From Moraxella sp035181385 (GTDB lineage Bacteria; Pseudomonadota; Gammaproteobacteria; Pseudomonadales; Moraxellaceae): a stretch of DNA of 64,000 nt. The position numbers and the translations under genes are program-made. Positions 7,653 through 16,266 of the stretch are shown here, in pieces (the stretch's first letter is position 1; each line of letters starts with the position of its first letter). Location: positions 1 to 64,000 of the forward strand of contig NZ_JAXCJK010000004.1 in NCBI RefSeq assembly GCF_035181385.1, in the 5' to 3' direction. Under the pieces are notes generated by a model. The model saw only the letters and a list, made by a program, of their open reading frames with translations. It was not told the DNA's origin and did no database searches.

Positions 7653-9722
7653 TCACACCAATGATAAGCGGTCATTTTCGCTCAGTAATGTCAAAAATTC
7701 ATTTTCTTGGACAATTTTGATGCCAAGCTGCTCTGCTTTATCCAATTTTGAGCCTGCTTTTTCACCAGCCAGCAGGGCACTTGTCTTGGCAGATACCGAG
7801 CCTGAAACTTTTGCTCCAAGTGCCTGCAAATGTGCTTTTGCCTCATCACGCCCCATGACAGACAGCGTACCAGTGACCACCCAAGTTTGCCCATTTAGCG
7901 GTGCATTTACCGACTGCACCCCAGCCGACTGCCATGAGATACCCGCTGATAATAACTGGTCAATCACCTTGGCATTATGCTCACTTTGAAAAAACTCAAT
8001 GATGTTTTGGGCGGTAATCTCACCAACATCTGGCACATTTAACAGTTGCTCAATCGTTGCCTTTCTCATGACCTCAAAATCATCAAAATGCTGAGCCAAA
8101 TTCAAGGCGGTTGTCTCGCCCACACCACGAATACCAAGTGCAAAAATAAAGCGTGGCAAGGTAGTGTTTTTGGACTTTTCAATGGCATAAAGCATATTAT
8201 TAACCGACTTTTCCCCCAAACCCTCTAGCGTCATCAAGTGGTCTTGATGGTCTTTTAAGATGTAAATATCTGCCACTGTACACACCAATTTCATCTCAAA
8301 AAATTTAATCAACCACTGCTCTCCTAGGCCATCAATATCCATTGCTCGACGCGACACAAAATGCACAAGTGCCTCTTTTGATTGTGCAGAACAATACAAG
8401 CCACCTGTACAACGAGCCAATGCCTCACCTTCTGGCAGTACCACCTTAGAGTTGCATACAGGGCAAGTCTTTGGCAAATCAATGGGGCTGGCCGTATCAT
8501 CTCGCAGCTCAGTCAAAACACCAGACAACTTTGGAATGACATCGCCTGCTCGATGGACGCTAACCATATCACCAACCATCAAACCAAGCCGTTCAATTTC
8601 ACCAAAATTATGTAAGGTAACATTGCTCACCGTCACGCCGCCGACATTGATAGGTTCGAGTTTTCCCACAGGCGTCAATTGGCCTGTACGCCCAACTTGC
8701 CACTCTACCGCCACAAGACGAGTAACAGCACTTTCGGCGGTAAATTTATAGGCAGTTGCCCAGCGAGGCTCACGACTTAAAAAACCCAAATCATTTTGCA
8801 AGGCAAGTGAATTAACCTTGACCACCACGCCATCAATTTCAAAAGGCAAATCAGCACGAGTCTTGGCGATGCCATCATAAAAATCCTGTACACCTTTTGG
8901 AGTGGCAGAGGTAGCAAATGGCGCTGTTTCAAAACCAAGCATGGTCAGATATTCCAGCGAGCCACTTTGGGTTGTGATATGATCTGGCAAACCCTGATTC
9001 ACCGAATACCCAAAAAATGCCAATGGACGAGCCGCCGCAATGGCAGCGTTTAGCTGTCGCAGACTGCCTGCAGCGGCATTTCTAGGATTGGCAAAGACTC
9101 TATCACCACGCTGGGCACTGTCTCGGTTTAGTTTTTCAAAACCCGCCTTAGGCATCAGTACCTCACCACGAACTTCGAGCAAGGCAATGTCCTTACAGCT
9201 TGGCAAAACAAGTGGCAAATTGCGAATGGTACGCACATTATGCGTGATATCTTCTCCCACTCGGCCATCGCCACGAGTAATCGCCTGATAAAATATGCCG
9301 TTCACATATTTTAAAGATACCGCCAAGCCATCTAGTTTTAACTCCATTTCAAATTCTGGATTTTGGTTTTTTGTGTCCAAACGATCATTAATTCGCTTGA
9401 CAAAAGCGGATAATTCTTCAAAACTAAATACATTGCCCAAGGACAGCATGGCAATGTCGTGCATGACCTGCGTAAAAGCAGGCAGTGGCTTATCTCCCAC
9501 TTTATCCGTGGGACTATCAGGCTGTTTTAGGTGCACATATTCACCCTCCAAAGCAGCCAATCTTTGTTTTAGGCTGTCATATTCACCATCACAGATGGTG
9601 GGATTGTCAAGCACATAGTAGGCATGATTGTGTTTTTTAAGGGCATCAATGAGCAGACGCATTTGGCTAAGTACAGATTGTTGCTCACGCATTTTATCGT
9701 CAAAACTAAATAAATCAGTCAT
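7653..9722 (-). CDS. ligA: NAD+-dependent DNA ligase
   Basis: 689 residues, close to the usual 670. Seals nicks in Okazaki fragments and repair tracts using NAD+. In order: Ia domain with H-x3-Y-Y (NMN-binding) near residue 33; adenylation domain with the nucleophilic Lys in E-L-K-L-D-G-L-A (about 128); OB-fold; a four-Cys zinc site (C-P-V-C ... C-T-G-G-L-Y-C); helix-hairpin-helix repeats; and a C-terminal BRCT domain (about 605-680) beginning G-Q-T-W-V-V-T-G-T-L. It follows zipA as in many gammaproteobacteria, separated by a hairpin. Confidence 0.98.
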   Translation of the reverse strand: MTDLFSFDDKMREQQSVLSQMRLLIDALKKHNHAYYVLDNPTICDGEYDSLKQRLAALEGEYVHLKQPDSPTDKVGDKPLPAFTQVMHDIAMLSLGNVFSFEELSAFVKRINDRLDTKNQNPEFEMELKLDGLAVSLKYVNGIFYQAITRGDGRVGEDITHNVRTIRNLPLVLPSCKDIALLEVRGEVLMPKAGFEKLNRDSAQRGDRVFANPRNAAAGSLRQLNAAIAAARPLAFFGYSVNQGLPDHITTQSGSLEYLTMLGFETAPFATSATPKGVQDFYDGIAKTRADLPFEIDGVVVKVNSLALQNDLGFLSREPRWATAYKFTAESAVTRLVAVEWQVGRTGQLTPVGKLEPINVGGVTVSNVTLHNFGEIERLGLMVGDMVSVHRAGDVIPKLSGVLTELRDDTASPIDLPKTCPVCNSKVVLPEGEALARCTGGLYCSAQSKEALVHFVSRRAMDIDGLGEQWLIKFFEMKLVCTVADIYILKDHQDHLMTLEGLGEKSVNNMLYAIEKSKNTTLPRFIFALGIRGVGETTALNLAQHFDDFEVMRKATIEQLLNVPDVGEITAQNIIEFFQSEHNAKVIDQLLSAGISWQSAGVQSVNAPLNGQTWVVTGTLSVMGRDEAKAHLQALGAKVSGSVSAKTSALLAGEKAGSKLDKAEQLGIKIVQENEFLTLLSENDRLSLV

Positions 9723-9757
9723 GGTGCATTCGCTATTTTTTTAAATTTTAACTAAGA

Positions 9758-9784
9758 CAAAAAACCGCCTTGAACAGACGGTTT
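9758..9784 (-). terminator. hairpin between zipA and ligA
   Basis: AAACCG and CGGTTT with one internal mismatch and an extra pair, followed on the minus strand by six T. It sits after the zipA stop and before ligA, so it is either a terminator or an attenuator reducing ligA readthrough. Confidence 0.6.
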
Positions 9785-9799
9785 GAAAGCTAACAATCA

Positions 9800-10693
9800 T
9801 TATTGATAGTCAGCAGCAATGGCACGCATTTTGGCAAACTGAGTGTCATCAAGCGGATAACCATTCTCATCATACAAACTGGCACCCAAATCATCAGCGA
9901 TCATCTGTGCCACCGACACCATGCTATCAAAGCCACGCAGAGCGTGCGGATGTGGCAATGACAAGAATAATAGCAAGCTATGAAACTTACTCTCAGCCAG
10001 TTCATTTAAATCAAATGGTTGCACTCCCTCATCGCTTGCCCCAAGCATACTAAACCACAAATCACCCATACCATTATCATGCTCATAGCGATGAAACATA
10101 TTCATGACGCCATATTTTAGACCATAATCTCGCACGATATTTAGCACTGTTTTGCCTGACAGTCCTGCAAATTGGTTGTGAGGCGTAATCATCACCGTGA
10201 TGGTATCTTGGGCATTTAACAATGGGCTGTTATCCTGATCAAAGACTTCTTGATTGCTCAAATGTTTATCAAGCAATGGCGAATTTTTCTCAAATGAATG
10301 ATTCAGCTCACGCAATGGCTCACTCTCTTCGTGCGTTGGAATATCGGCTAAGATTACCGAGCTGATCGTTGATTCTGCATTGGTTGTGCCTACCGTATCT
10401 GACATACCATCAGCCTGAGGACGCTCACTCACCACAGGCGATGACACAGCCACTGCTGCCATATTAGACAACGCATCTGGCACATCGCTCTCACTTTGTG
10501 TGGGTGTAGAATCAACAACAAGGTGAGTTCGTTCATTTCTCGGTGTAATCGGCAAGCCGTTTTTGTGATTTACATCGCCATCAGTCTTTGACTTGTTTTT
10601 ACCTTGAACTGCACGCAAAAACACAGGTCCCAACAAAAACAACCCCACAATAATAGCGATTATTGCAATGATTATCCAAACATTATTGTCCAT
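9800..10693 (-). CDS. zipA: cell division protein ZipA
   Basis: 297 residues. A single N-terminal membrane helix (about 5-28, W-I-I-I-A-I-I-A-I-I-V-G-L) is followed by a long polar linker rich in S/T/E/D (about 30-150) and a C-terminal FtsZ-binding domain (about 165-295), including T-V-M-I-T-P-H and F-D-L-N-E-L-A. ZipA tethers the FtsZ ring to the inner membrane. The ATG at 10693 gives the direct membrane anchor; an in-frame GTG at 10699 would add two residues, and the GGGGTGAG ribosome site is compatible with either. The position just upstream of ligA supports the call. Confidence 0.88.
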   Translation of the reverse strand: MDNNVWIIIAIIAIIVGLFLLGPVFLRAVQGKNKSKTDGDVNHKNGLPITPRNERTHLVVDSTPTQSESDVPDALSNMAAVAVSSPVVSERPQADGMSDTVGTTNAESTISSVILADIPTHEESEPLRELNHSFEKNSPLLDKHLSNQEVFDQDNSPLLNAQDTITVMITPHNQFAGLSGKTVLNIVRDYGLKYGVMNMFHRYEHDNGMGDLWFSMLGASDEGVQPFDLNELAESKFHSLLLFLSLPHPHALRGFDSMVSVAQMIADDLGASLYDENGYPLDDTQFAKMRAIAADYQ

Positions 10694-10878
10694 ACTCACC
10701 CCAAAAAACTTGACATCAAAAACTTAATATCAAAATAGTCATTCACAAACCATCATAGTCTATCATGACACGCCCCATTCGTCATCTGTTTGTTAAGTAA
10801 TTTTTTAAGTTCTACTTAGATGCTTTGCTCAGTTGTGTATTATTTTAAAGATTGGTAAACCAAAACATCAAAAGAAAT

Positions 10879-10911
10879 AAAAAAACCGCCCAAATAGGAC
10901 GGTCTTTTTTT
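10879..10911 (-). terminator. terminator of rpmE2
   Basis: ACCGTCC and GGGCGGT form a 7-position stem (one mismatch) with a 5-nt loop, followed by a long minus-strand T run, directly after the rpmE2 stop. Confidence 0.8.
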
Positions 10912-10923
10912 AGATGGTAAGAC

Positions 10924-11187
10924 TTAGGCTTTTTTGCCACGACTTGCAAATGCACCAAAACGCTTATTGAAGCTAGCAACACGGCCTTCATTGGCAGCTT
11001 TACGCTGTTCGCCAGTGTAAAATGGGTGCGATGCACTTGAAATATCAAGTGGGTAGTATGGGTATTCTTTGCCTTCGTACTCACGAGTCGCTTTAGTAGC
11101 AACAGTTGAGCGGGTTAGGAAGTACACATCAGCATTGGTGTCATGAAACAGTACTTCTTTGTAATCTGGGTGAATATCTTTACGCAT
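10924..11187 (-). CDS. rpmE2: 50S ribosomal protein L31, type B
   Basis: 87 residues, the length of the B-type L31. It lacks the CxxC zinc ribbon of type A L31; only long-chain features remain (M-R-K-D-I-H-P-D-Y, then S-S-A-S-H-P-F-Y-T-G near residue 50 and V-x-x-F-N-K-R-F-G at the end). It is a bridge protein of the large subunit at the contact with the 30S. In bacteria with both types, the zinc-free form is made under zinc limitation; whether this genome also has type A cannot be seen. It is monocistronic with a long leader. Confidence 0.95.
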   Translation of the reverse strand: MRKDIHPDYKEVLFHDTNADVYFLTRSTVATKATREYEGKEYPYYPLDISSASHPFYTGEQRKAANEGRVASFNKRFGAFASRGKKA

Positions 11188-11337
11188 AATAATCGTCCAA
11201 TAAACCTAAGCACTAATACATACTGCCTTGGCAACTTTTGCCATTACAGCCGAACATAGCCACGCCATCACCAACCAACTTTGGCACAACGCACCATATT
11301 TTATCTATTAGCCCACTTAGGTGGGAAAGAAAAATGA
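11188..11337 (-). promoter_or_regulatory. long 5' leader of rpmE2, possible autoregulatory RNA
   Basis: About 150 nt separate the predicted start of transcription from the rpmE2 ATG. The segment contains a CCCACCTAAGTGGG hairpin (CCCAC/GTGGG) near its 5' end and further self-complementary stretches such as GGCAAAAGTTGCC. Structured leaders that bind L31 are known in several bacterial groups; assigning this one to them is inference. Confidence 0.4.
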
Positions 11338-11343
11338 ACTCAT

Positions 11344-11372
11344 ATTATAACAAAGCAGCTTTTTCTTTTCAA
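11344..11372 (-). promoter_or_regulatory. promoter of rpmE2
   Basis: Minus-strand TTGAAA (11367-11372), 17-bp spacer, TATAAT (11344-11349). The -10 overlaps TGTTATAATATGA, whose left half resembles Zur half-sites; the right half does not match well. Confidence 0.7.
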
Positions 11373-11400
11373 GCCAAAGCACTAAAATAAACGCCCAGCA

Positions 11401-11706
11401 CTAAGTTGATTCACCTTGATTTTGCATCTCAACACGATTACGAAACTTTTGCCCTGCTTTAAAAGTTACCACACGGCGTGCCTTAACAGGTATGCTCTCG
11501 CCTGTTTTTGGATTGCGTCCTGGTCGAGATTTTTTATCTTTTAATTCAAAATTACCAAAACCAGAAATTTTTACTTCTTTGCCCTCAGCCAAACTTTGGC
11601 TGATTTGCTCAAAAAATTTATCCACAATCTTGCGTGCATCTTGGCGAGTGATGCGTAAGCGAATGGTTAGGCGGTTAATCATATCAGCCTTGGTTAATGC
11701 ACTCAT
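11401..11706 (-). CDS. ihfA: integration host factor subunit alpha
   Basis: 101 residues of the HU/IHF fold. IHF-alpha hallmarks are L-T-K-A-D-M, then S-G-F-G-N-F-x-L-K-D-K-x2-R-P-G-R-N-P-K-T-G (about 48-69), with the proline that wedges into the DNA minor groove, and the C-terminal F-K-A-G-Q-K-F. The heterodimer with IHF-beta bends DNA sharply and acts in transcription, recombination and replication. Its place directly after pheT is conserved across gammaproteobacteria and distinguishes it from ihfB or hupB. Confidence 0.96.
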   Translation of the reverse strand: MSALTKADMINRLTIRLRITRQDARKIVDKFFEQISQSLAEGKEVKISGFGNFELKDKKSRPGRNPKTGESIPVKARRVVTFKAGQKFRNRVEMQNQGEST

Positions 11707-11743
11707 GATTTTTCCTTATTAATCAATAATTTAGCATAAATTA

Positions 11744-14143
11744 TTAGCTATCTCGAAGCTGTGCACCATGCTTATTGGTCAAAGTCTTAGCAACTTTATC
11801 CATCGCAGATTTGATCACCTCATCTTCAAGGGTCGCATCAACACTTTGAAACAACATGGCAAAAGCGAGTGATTTTTTTCCTTCTGGCAGGCGGTCGCCT
11901 TGATACACATCAAATAGCCACAAATCTGTCAAATATTTGCCAGCAGAATGACGAATATCATTCATCAAGTCTTGCCATCGCACCGATTTATCTACCAAAA
12001 ATGCCAAATCACGACGCACGCTTGGAAATTTGCTCGGTGCATTAACAGCTTGACTGGTACGCCATAAACCCAACAAAGTCTCAATAGAAAATTGACCCAC
12101 CCAAACTACTGGCAAATCAAGCGATTTAGAAATGCTCGGATGTAACTGACCAAACCAACCCACACGCACGCCATCTACCAACAAATACGCACTTTGACCA
12201 GGATGCAAGAATGACAAGTCTGCTGGCTCATAACTCATACATGACTTATTTAAACGCTGTGGCAATAAACTTTCAACATCTCTTTTGAAATCAAAAAAGT
12301 CCATCGCACGCTTATCATAAATACTCTCATCAGCAACCAGTCCTGTTGCTACGATAGCAAGACTTGGTGTCTGTACCAGATTTGCAATGTCTTGACCCAC
12401 AAAAGAAAGTCCAGTTTCAAACAAGCGTACACGAGACTGCTGGCGTTTTAAATTATAAGACACCACAGGCAGTAGGCTTGATAATAGTGTGCGGCGCATT
12501 ACCGCAAGCTCTGATGAAATTGGATTGGCCAGTGGTAATACCGCACCCAATTGCTCATCATCAAACAACGCCTCAACCTTAGCATCGCTAAAACTAAAAC
12601 TCACCGCCTCAAAATAACCTGAATTTGCCAAAGTTAATTTAAGCTCATGAGTTAAGTCTGCTGTATTATCATAACTCATGTCTACAGCAAAATTTGGCAA
12701 GCAAGCAGCAATATTATGATAACCATAAATACGCGCAATTTCTTCAACCAAATCCTCAGGGATATTGATGTCAAAACGGTGACTTGGTGGCAAGCAGGTA
12801 AATTGTTGACCATCAAATGTGGTCTTGATTTCAAGACGAGTTAAAATATCCACCACTTCATCAGCAGGCAAACTGATCCCTAAAAGCTGTTCGATCTTAG
12901 CAAATGATAGGGTAATTGGCTCACGCTTGGGCAGTTTGGCAACATTTTCAACCGTGCTGATTGGGCCGACTTGTCCACCTGCGATGTCATGAATCAAGGC
13001 AGTGGCACGATTTAGAGCAGTCAATGGCAACTCAAAATCTACCCCTCGTTCAAATCGCTGACTGGCATCTGTATGCAAACCAAAGCGTCTGGCTCTAGCA
13101 GCGATGGCAAGCTGATGAAAATGGGCAGATTCTAGCACTATATTTGTCGTTTCGTCTGTTACTGCCGAACGCAACCCACCCATAATACCAGCAAGTGCAA
13201 GCACACCCATCTCATCAGCAATCACCAACTCATCGCCTATCAGCGTGATGGTCTGTTCATTCAGTAGCTCAACTTGTTCGCCTTGATGTGCAGTACGCAC
13301 TACGATATCACCGACAATTTTATCTGCATCAAAAGCGTGCAGTGGCTGACCCAGCTCAAGCAAGATAAAGTTGGTAACATCAACCAAAAAATTATGCGAG
13401 CGAACACCTGATGCCGTCAAATACTCAGTTAACCATTTTGGGCTGGCAACCGTACGGTCAATGGCACCAACATACTGTGCCAAATAGCGGGGACAAGCAT
13501 CATCATTTAGTACTTTGACATCAGGCTTAATGCCAAGTGTTGGTGTGATTTGGTAAATTTCTGGGCGATTGAGCGATAAACGGTTAATCACGCTGATTTC
13601 ACGAGCCAAACCCAATGCACTAAAACAGTCGCCACGATTTGGTGTGATGGAGACATCAAAAATCACCGCATCAAGCCCCAAATAATCACGAATATCCTTA
13701 CCAATCGGTGCGTCAGATGGCAATTCTAACAGCCCATCAATCTCATTTTCTAGCCCAATTTCAGACGCTCCGCACAACATACCTTGCGATTCTACACCAC
13801 GCAGCTTGCCTTTTTTAATATTAAAAGGTTTGCCATCAATAGGTGGCAACACGGCACCGACTTTTGCGACAGCAACTTTTAGCCCTGTACGGACATTAGG
13901 TGCACCACAGACGATTTGCAAAAGTTCTGGCTCACCAACATTCACACGAGTAACACGCAAACGATCAGCATCTGGGTGTTGCTGACAGTCAACCACCTCT
14001 CCTACAACGACACCACTAAACGCAGGAGCAACTGTATCTGCACCATCTAATTCGAGCCCTGCCATCGTAAGCTGTTCACCAAGCTCTGCCGATGTATTAG
14101 CAGAGTTTACCCATTGTCTTAGCCAATTTTCACTAATTTTCAT
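11744..14143 (-). CDS. pheT: phenylalanyl-tRNA synthetase beta subunit
   Basis: 799 residues, normal for PheT. An N-terminal OB-type tRNA-binding domain (about 38-150, V-V-G-E-V-V-D-C-x-x-H-P-D-A-D-R-L), a B3/B4 editing domain (about 200-370), B5 domain (about 400-470), a catalytic-like core and a C-terminal FDX-ACB anticodon-binding domain (about 705-797, F-P-S-V-R-R-D-L-A-F) can be followed. It forms the alpha2-beta2 enzyme with PheS and edits Tyr-tRNA(Phe). It lies between pheS and ihfA in one operon. Confidence 0.98.
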   Translation of the reverse strand: MKISENWLRQWVNSANTSAELGEQLTMAGLELDGADTVAPAFSGVVVGEVVDCQQHPDADRLRVTRVNVGEPELLQIVCGAPNVRTGLKVAVAKVGAVLPPIDGKPFNIKKGKLRGVESQGMLCGASEIGLENEIDGLLELPSDAPIGKDIRDYLGLDAVIFDVSITPNRGDCFSALGLAREISVINRLSLNRPEIYQITPTLGIKPDVKVLNDDACPRYLAQYVGAIDRTVASPKWLTEYLTASGVRSHNFLVDVTNFILLELGQPLHAFDADKIVGDIVVRTAHQGEQVELLNEQTITLIGDELVIADEMGVLALAGIMGGLRSAVTDETTNIVLESAHFHQLAIAARARRFGLHTDASQRFERGVDFELPLTALNRATALIHDIAGGQVGPISTVENVAKLPKREPITLSFAKIEQLLGISLPADEVVDILTRLEIKTTFDGQQFTCLPPSHRFDINIPEDLVEEIARIYGYHNIAACLPNFAVDMSYDNTADLTHELKLTLANSGYFEAVSFSFSDAKVEALFDDEQLGAVLPLANPISSELAVMRRTLLSSLLPVVSYNLKRQQSRVRLFETGLSFVGQDIANLVQTPSLAIVATGLVADESIYDKRAMDFFDFKRDVESLLPQRLNKSCMSYEPADLSFLHPGQSAYLLVDGVRVGWFGQLHPSISKSLDLPVVWVGQFSIETLLGLWRTSQAVNAPSKFPSVRRDLAFLVDKSVRWQDLMNDIRHSAGKYLTDLWLFDVYQGDRLPEGKKSLAFAMLFQSVDATLEDEVIKSAMDKVAKTLTNKHGAQLRDS

Positions 14144-14203
14144 ACAATCATCAACACTCTTTTATTTTTTTATTCATTTGAACCAATCGCTTCAAACCAC
14201 AAT

Positions 14204-15232
14204 TTAAGCAAACTGTTTTAAAAACCGCAAATCATTTTGGAAAAACAGTCGTAAATCACTGATGCCATAATACAGCATGGCAAATCTTTCAATGCCCATA
14301 CCAAAAGCAAAGCCTGTGTATTCATCAGGGTTGATGCCGCAATTGCGTAGTACTTGCGGATGCACCATACCGCAACCCAATACCTCTAGCCACTTTCCGT
14401 TATCCGATAAAATATCCACCTCGGCTGATGGCTCGGTAAATGGGAAAAAAGAAGGGCGAAAACGCACCGTCATCTCCTTGCCAAAAAAGGCATTCAAAAA
14501 CTCATGAATGATGCCTTTTAGTTCGGCAAAATTTGATGACTTAGAAATCATCAAGCCTTCCATTTGATGAAACATTGGCGAATGTGTCTGATCGCTATCG
14601 CAGCGGTACACACGACCTGGGCAAATGATGCGAAGCGGCGGCTCACTACTTTCCATCGTGCGAATTTGTACACCACTGGTATGCGTTCGCAAAAGGTAAT
14701 GTGCATCAAAATAAAAGGTGTCGTGCATTGCCCGTGCAGGGTGATGGTCAGGGATATTTAAGGCTTCAAAGTTATAATAATCACTTTCAACCTCAGGGCC
14801 TGTCGCCACGCTAAATCCCGCTTGAGTAAAAAACTGCTTCATACGCTGCGTGATGTGCGTAATCGGATGCAGGCTACCTGTCGCCACGCCACGAGCTGGC
14901 AAGCTAATATCGACTTGCTCACTGGCCAGTTTTTCATTCAATGCCAAAAACGCCAAAAACGCCCCACGCTCATCAAAAGCCTTGCTAAGACGAGTGCGTA
15001 GCTCATGCAAATACGCCCCGTAGGTCTTTTTGCCATTAGCATCCAACCCACCCATTTGCTTAGATAAGACTGTTATCTCGCTTTTTTTTCCTTGTAGGGC
15101 GACTTTCAGTTCTTGTAACTGAGTTTCATTTTGTGCATCATCAATCAACTTGCAGGCCAAATCAGCAAAATTAGCAAAATCCTGCTCGTTGAGTTCGGAT
15201 AGAGGCTGGTTTAGGGTAGGTATTGTAGTCAT
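14204..15232 (-). CDS. pheS: phenylalanyl-tRNA synthetase alpha subunit
   Basis: 342 residues from the ATG at 15232; the frame extends upstream to a TTG at 15241, but ATG gives a product like other PheS. N-terminal coiled coil (about 20-95), then the class II core: motif 2 with P-G-R-V-Y-R-C-D-S-D-Q-T-H-S-P (about 205-219) and motif 3 with G-M-G-I-E-R-F-A-M-L (about 318-327). It activates phenylalanine. First gene of pheST-ihfA, preceded by about 180 bp that also hold the rplT terminator. Confidence 0.97.
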   Translation of the reverse strand: MTTIPTLNQPLSELNEQDFANFADLACKLIDDAQNETQLQELKVALQGKKSEITVLSKQMGGLDANGKKTYGAYLHELRTRLSKAFDERGAFLAFLALNEKLASEQVDISLPARGVATGSLHPITHITQRMKQFFTQAGFSVATGPEVESDYYNFEALNIPDHHPARAMHDTFYFDAHYLLRTHTSGVQIRTMESSEPPLRIICPGRVYRCDSDQTHSPMFHQMEGLMISKSSNFAELKGIIHEFLNAFFGKEMTVRFRPSFFPFTEPSAEVDILSDNGKWLEVLGCGMVHPQVLRNCGINPDEYTGFAFGMGIERFAMLYYGISDLRLFFQNDLRFLKQFA

Positions 15233-15360
15233 AAAAGGCAACTTGCTAAAGTTTTATCAGAAAATAATAGAAAAATAAACGACTTATTGTAAATAATTCA
15301 CTTTAAAATGTAAATAAGCGATTCATTATAATTAACAATTTGGCACATGATAATTGCAAT

Positions 15361-15392
15361 AAAACCGCAACACGAAAACGCATTGCGGTTTT
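15361..15392 (-). terminator. terminator of rpmI-rplT
   Basis: AAAACCGCAA and TTGCGGTTTT form a perfect 10-bp stem, 29 bp after the rplT stop. The remaining sequence between here and pheS (15242-15360) is AT-rich and must hold the pheS promoter. Confidence 0.8.
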
Positions 15393-15420
15393 AGATTTTG
15401 TCATTTAGCAAAAAGCTAAA

Positions 15421-15777
15421 TTATGCCAAAGCTGATTTTGCTTTTTCACAGATGGCAGTAAATGCTACTGCATCGTGCATGGCGATGTCTGCTAGGATAC
15501 GGCGGTCAATATCAATGTTTGATTTTTTCAAACCATTAATCAGACGGCTATAAGACAGACCATTTAGGCGTGCACCAGCATTAATACGAGCAATCCACAA
15601 ACGGCGGAATGAGCGTTTTTTGTTACGACGGTCTCTATATGCATATTGACCAGCTTTCATTACCGCTTGTACTGCAACACGATACACACGAGAGCGTGCA
15701 CCATAGTAGCCTTTTGCACGGGCTAGAACTTTTTTATGACGGCGATTAGCCTGTACACCACGTTTTACACGAGCCAT
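15421..15777 (-). CDS. rplT: 50S ribosomal protein L20
   Basis: 118 residues, strongly basic. N-terminal extension M-A-R-V-K-R-G-V-Q-A-N-R-R-H-K-K-V and the globular C-terminal part (from about residue 60, R-R-N-K-K-R-S-F-R-R-L-W-I) match L20, an early 23S rRNA assembly protein that in many bacteria also represses its own operon. It is 38 bp after rpmI in the same operon. Confidence 0.98.
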   Translation of the reverse strand: MARVKRGVQANRRHKKVLARAKGYYGARSRVYRVAVQAVMKAGQYAYRDRRNKKRSFRRLWIARINAGARLNGLSYSRLINGLKKSNIDIDRRILADIAMHDAVAFTAICEKAKSALA

Positions 15778-15815
15778 TTTATTCTCCTAAAATTTAAAAA
15801 ATATCTATGAAAGAT

Positions 15816-16007
15816 TTATAGATATGGACACATACGGCGGATTGATGGAACATCAGCTACATGAACCATGACGCAACCACGCAACTGGCGGATACGCTTA
15901 GGAGATTTTTTGGTCAAAATGTGGCGTTTATAAGCTTGTTTACGCTTAAAGCCATTTGCTGTTTTTTTGAAACGCTTTGCAGCACCACGCTTGGTTTTAA
16001 GTTTCAT
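15816..16007 (-). CDS. rpmI: 50S ribosomal protein L35
   Basis: 63 residues starting M-K-L-K-T-K-R-G-A-A-K-R-F-K, the L35 signature. An in-frame ATG at 16028 is rejected because AAGAGGT lies just before 16007 and the family begins with M-K/P-K-x-K-T-x-x-x-A-A-K-R. It is a highly basic surface protein of the large subunit. Unusually, infC is not upstream; the operon starts here, with its own consensus promoter and an 89-nt leader. Confidence 0.97.
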   Translation of the reverse strand: MKLKTKRGAAKRFKKTANGFKRKQAYKRHILTKKSPKRIRQLRGCVMVHVADVPSIRRMCPYL

Positions 16008-16102
16008 AATAACCTCTTTGTTAATCATAAGCCTTGCGACTTGACAAACCTTTTTGCCACTTTCTTTGTTATGAACAAAGATGGACTGAAGGTGGGGCGT
16101 TC

Positions 16103-16131
16103 ATTATAACAAAAACAAATCCACCTTGCAA
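16103..16131 (-). promoter_or_regulatory. promoter of rpmI-rplT
   Basis: Minus-strand TTGCAA (16126-16131), 17-bp spacer, TATAAT (16103-16108). It predicts a start near 16096 and an 89-nt leader before rpmI. Confidence 0.8.
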
Positions 16132-16266
16132 GCATACAGATGTCTTTACTTGATGCTTATTTGGCGTTACAATACAAAGACAATTAATGCAATAAGATTA
16201 ATAGTGTTTATTTAATTTAGATAATTTTTAGATGATTAAAAATTAAAAAAAGCTAAGGTTTATTTC

